A DNA stretch of 7,910 nt, taken from positions 16,313-24,222 of the forward strand of contig CAIFEU010000017.1 of assembly GCA_903789505.1 (NCBI GenBank). The letters are read 5' to 3'. Position 1 is the stretch's first letter; each line of letters begins with the position of its first letter. Shown one piece after another: positions 5,826 through 7,910 of the stretch. Under the pieces are notes generated by a model. That model saw only the letters and a program-made list of their open reading frames with translations, ran no database searches and was not told the DNA's origin. The stretch is from an uncultured Coriobacteriales bacterium (GTDB taxonomy: Bacteria; Actinomycetota; Coriobacteriia; Coriobacteriales; UMGS124). A program made the position numbers and the translations under genes.

Positions 5826-6851
5826 CTACGCGATGCGGTCGACGAAGAAGTCCGCCATCGAGAGCAGCAGCTTGCGCGGGCGGTCCTGCAGCGGGACGCC
5901 GACGAGGTGTGCCTTGGCCTTCTCCGCGAGCTCGCGCGAGTAGTCGCGCGCGTAGTCGATTGCCCCGCAGCTCTGCATCAGCTCGACGGCACGCTCCAGC
6001 TGGGCGGGGTCGGTGGTGTGCGAGGAGAGAATCTGCCGCAGCTCGCCCGCCACCTCGGGCTTGCCGAGGGAGTAGACCACCATCAGCGTGCGCTTTCCCT
6101 CGGTGATGTCGTTGCGGAAGTCCTTCTTGGTCGACTCCTGCTCGCCGACGAGGTTGAGCAGGTCGTCCTGCAGCTGGAACGCGAGGCCGCTCGCCATGCC
6201 GAACGCGCGCAGGGCCTCAATCTGCTCGGGGGTGCCCTCGCCGATGATCGCGCCGCACACCAGCGGGACGGCGACGGAGTAATAGGCGGTCTTGTGCGAG
6301 GCCATCGTCAGGTAGTCGTCGACGCTGAGGTCCCAGCGGTTGTCGCGCGCCCAGCCGATGTCGAGCGCCTGGCCCTCGATCGTGCGCGTCGTCATGTCGA
6401 CGAGCTCGTTGAGGACGCGGACCTTGACGGAGTCCGACAGCCGGTCGTCGTGCAGCACGATGCCCGTGACCTGGGAGAGCGCGAGGTCGCCGTCGTTGAT
6501 CGCGAGGCCGACCCCCTCGGTGAGGTGCAGGCAGGGCTCGCCGTGGCGCAGCTCCCCCTCGTCGGCGATGTCGTCGTGGATCAGCGCGGCGAGGTGGAAG
6601 TGCTCCACCGCGACCGCGGCAGACGTCGCGAGCCGGGGATCGCCCCCGACGGCGGCGCACCCCAGCAGGCAGACGGCGGGGCGGTGGCGCTTGCCGCCGT
6701 TGGCGGAGTACGCGGACAGCGGCCGATACAGGTAGCGCACGATGTCGGGCGCGTCGGGGTTGGCGATCGAGTCCTCGTAGTAGGCGGCGACGAGGCCGTC
6801 GAGCTTGTCATGGTACTTCTCGAGGTACTCGGCGAAGAGGTTCTTGCTCAT
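5826..6851 (-). CDS. Trans-type polyprenyl diphosphate synthase
   Basis: The enzyme condenses isopentenyl diphosphate onto an allylic primer, making prenyl diphosphates for lipid carriers, quinones or terpenoids. The 341-residue product is all-helical in style with the expected motifs: GGKRHRP (52-58), the first aspartate-rich motif LIHDDIADEGELRHG with DD-D at 93, 94 and 97, GQALDI (160-165), the second motif FQLQDDLLN (225-233) and GKRT (252-255). In the second motif the third aspartate is N233, and the usual RRG after the first motif is RHG; both occur in functional relatives. A88 and A89, five and four residues before DD, are small, which in this family favours products longer than C15. 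ATG 6851 is used, with GAAAGG 10 nt upstream; an in-frame ATG at 6869 is an alternative. It lies 75 nt after tRNA-Leu on the same strand. The product chain length is not determined by the sequence. Confidence 0.94.
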   Translation of the reverse strand: MSKNLFAEYLEKYHDKLDGLVAAYYEDSIANPDAPDIVRYLYRPLSAYSANGGKRHRPAVCLLGCAAVGGDPRLATSAAVAVEHFHLAALIHDDIADEGELRHGEPCLHLTEGVGLAINDGDLALSQVTGIVLHDDRLSDSVKVRVLNELVDMTTRTIEGQALDIGWARDNRWDLSVDDYLTMASHKTAYYSVAVPLVCGAIIGEGTPEQIEALRAFGMASGLAFQLQDDLLNLVGEQESTKKDFRNDITEGKRTLMVVYSLGKPEVAGELRQILSSHTTDPAQLERAVELMQSCGAIDYARDYSRELAEKAKAHLVGVPLQDRPRKLLLSMADFFVDRIA

Positions 6852-6926
6852 CCGGTGCGGGCCTTTCATTCTTGCGGGATGCCGACGACGGCGCCAACAA
6901 CCAGAGCGTAAGCGCGAAGGCGCAGG

Positions 6927-7011
6927 TGGTAGGAGCGGCGGGACTCGAACCCGCAAGTCAAGAGACCGGAGATTTTAAGTCACCTGCGTATGCCAATTCC
7001 GCCACGCTCCC
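6927..7011 (-). tRNA. tRNA-Leu, anticodon UAA, CCA encoded
   Basis: The minus strand gives an 85-nt class II tRNA with a long variable arm. The acceptor GGGAGCG pairs with CGCTCCT (one G-U), followed by discriminator A and an encoded CCA (6927-6929). The D arm is GCG/CGC, and the anticodon loop CTTAAAA has TAA at 34-36. The T arm GCGGG/CCCGC encloses TTCGAGT. The anticodon stem GGTGA/TCTCC has a U-U mismatch at its third pair. UAA reads UUA and, by wobble, UUG. A possible -10 (TAGGGT, 7024-7029 on the minus strand) lies 12 nt upstream, but I find no good -35. Confidence 0.96.
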
Positions 7012-7061
7012 ATGCACTGGCCAACCCTACCACGAAACCCGGGAGCCACCTGTGAGAATGG

Positions 7062-7073
7062 GGTGGCGCCACC
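7062..7073. repeat. Perfect 12-bp palindrome between the Ppx gene and tRNA-Leu
   Basis: GGTGGCGCCACC reads the same on both strands. GCCACC at 7045-7050 can also pair with GGTGGC at 7062-7067, giving a 6-bp stem with an 11-nt loop. It lies 28 nt past the stop of the Ppx-like gene and could be part of a terminator or an operator upstream of tRNA-Leu. There is no T tract. Confidence 0.35.
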
Positions 7074-7101
7074 GACACGCCAGAGGGGGCGCGGGGCCCC
7101 G

Positions 7102-7908
<807 letters not shown>

Positions 7909-7910
7909 CA

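Noticed and set aside
5502..6911. Long plus-strand open frame (469 codons) opposite the prenyl synthase
   Set aside because: It overlaps the end of the transpeptidase and the whole prenyl synthase on the opposite strand and has no recognisable motif.
7024..7052. Promoter for tRNA-Leu based on TAGGGT
   Set aside because: The -10 position is right (12 nt upstream) but the match is minimal and no -35 fits at 16-19 bp, so it is mentioned only under the tRNA.

Overview
The window is very GC-rich DNA from what looks like a member of the Actinomycetota, most probably a coriobacterial lineage. This placement is an inference from the GC content, the GC-ending codon choice, the style of the Ppx/GppA, PRPP synthetase and prenyl synthase proteins, and the tRNA-Gln/glmU/prs order; no database search was possible. 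The content is mainly chromosomal housekeeping: nucleotide-sugar and PRPP supply, isoprenoid synthesis, cell-wall cross-linking and two tRNAs. I see no phage, transposon, CRISPR array, toxin-antitoxin pair or defence island.

Layout. (1) 1-131 is a G-rich edge with a GC-only hairpin downstream of prs. (2) 132-3028, minus strand: a tRNA-Gln(UUG) with a recognisable promoter, then glmU, then prs, probably transcribed in that order. (3) 3187-4146, minus strand: a protein with two peptidoglycan-binding repeats and a C-terminal region that looks like a degenerate amidase, without a signal peptide. (4) 4147-4447 is a divergent intergenic region whose middle is the most AT-rich DNA in the window. (5) 4448-5614, plus strand: a membrane-anchored L,D-transpeptidase, the only plus-strand gene. 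(6) 5615-5825 is a convergent intergenic region with hairpins and short repeats. (7) 5826-7910, minus strand: a Ppx/GppA-family phosphatase truncated at the window edge, a tRNA-Leu(UAA) and a trans-type polyprenyl diphosphate synthase.

How the genes relate. GlmU makes UDP-GlcNAc, the first dedicated peptidoglycan precursor. Prs makes PRPP for nucleotides and some amino acids. The prenyl synthase could supply lipid-carrier or quinone side chains. The L,D-transpeptidase cross-links finished peptidoglycan. The two-repeat protein between glmU and the transpeptidase resembles CwlM, the mycobacterial pseudo-amidase that controls precursor synthesis from the cytoplasm, so a cell-envelope theme runs through the middle of the window.

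The most interesting point is that CwlM-like pseudo-amidase, divergent from the L,D-transpeptidase. The main warning is quality at the edges: a 26-nt C run sits inside the Ppx gene near the right end and long G runs fill the left end, and both look more like assembly or base-calling trouble than biology.
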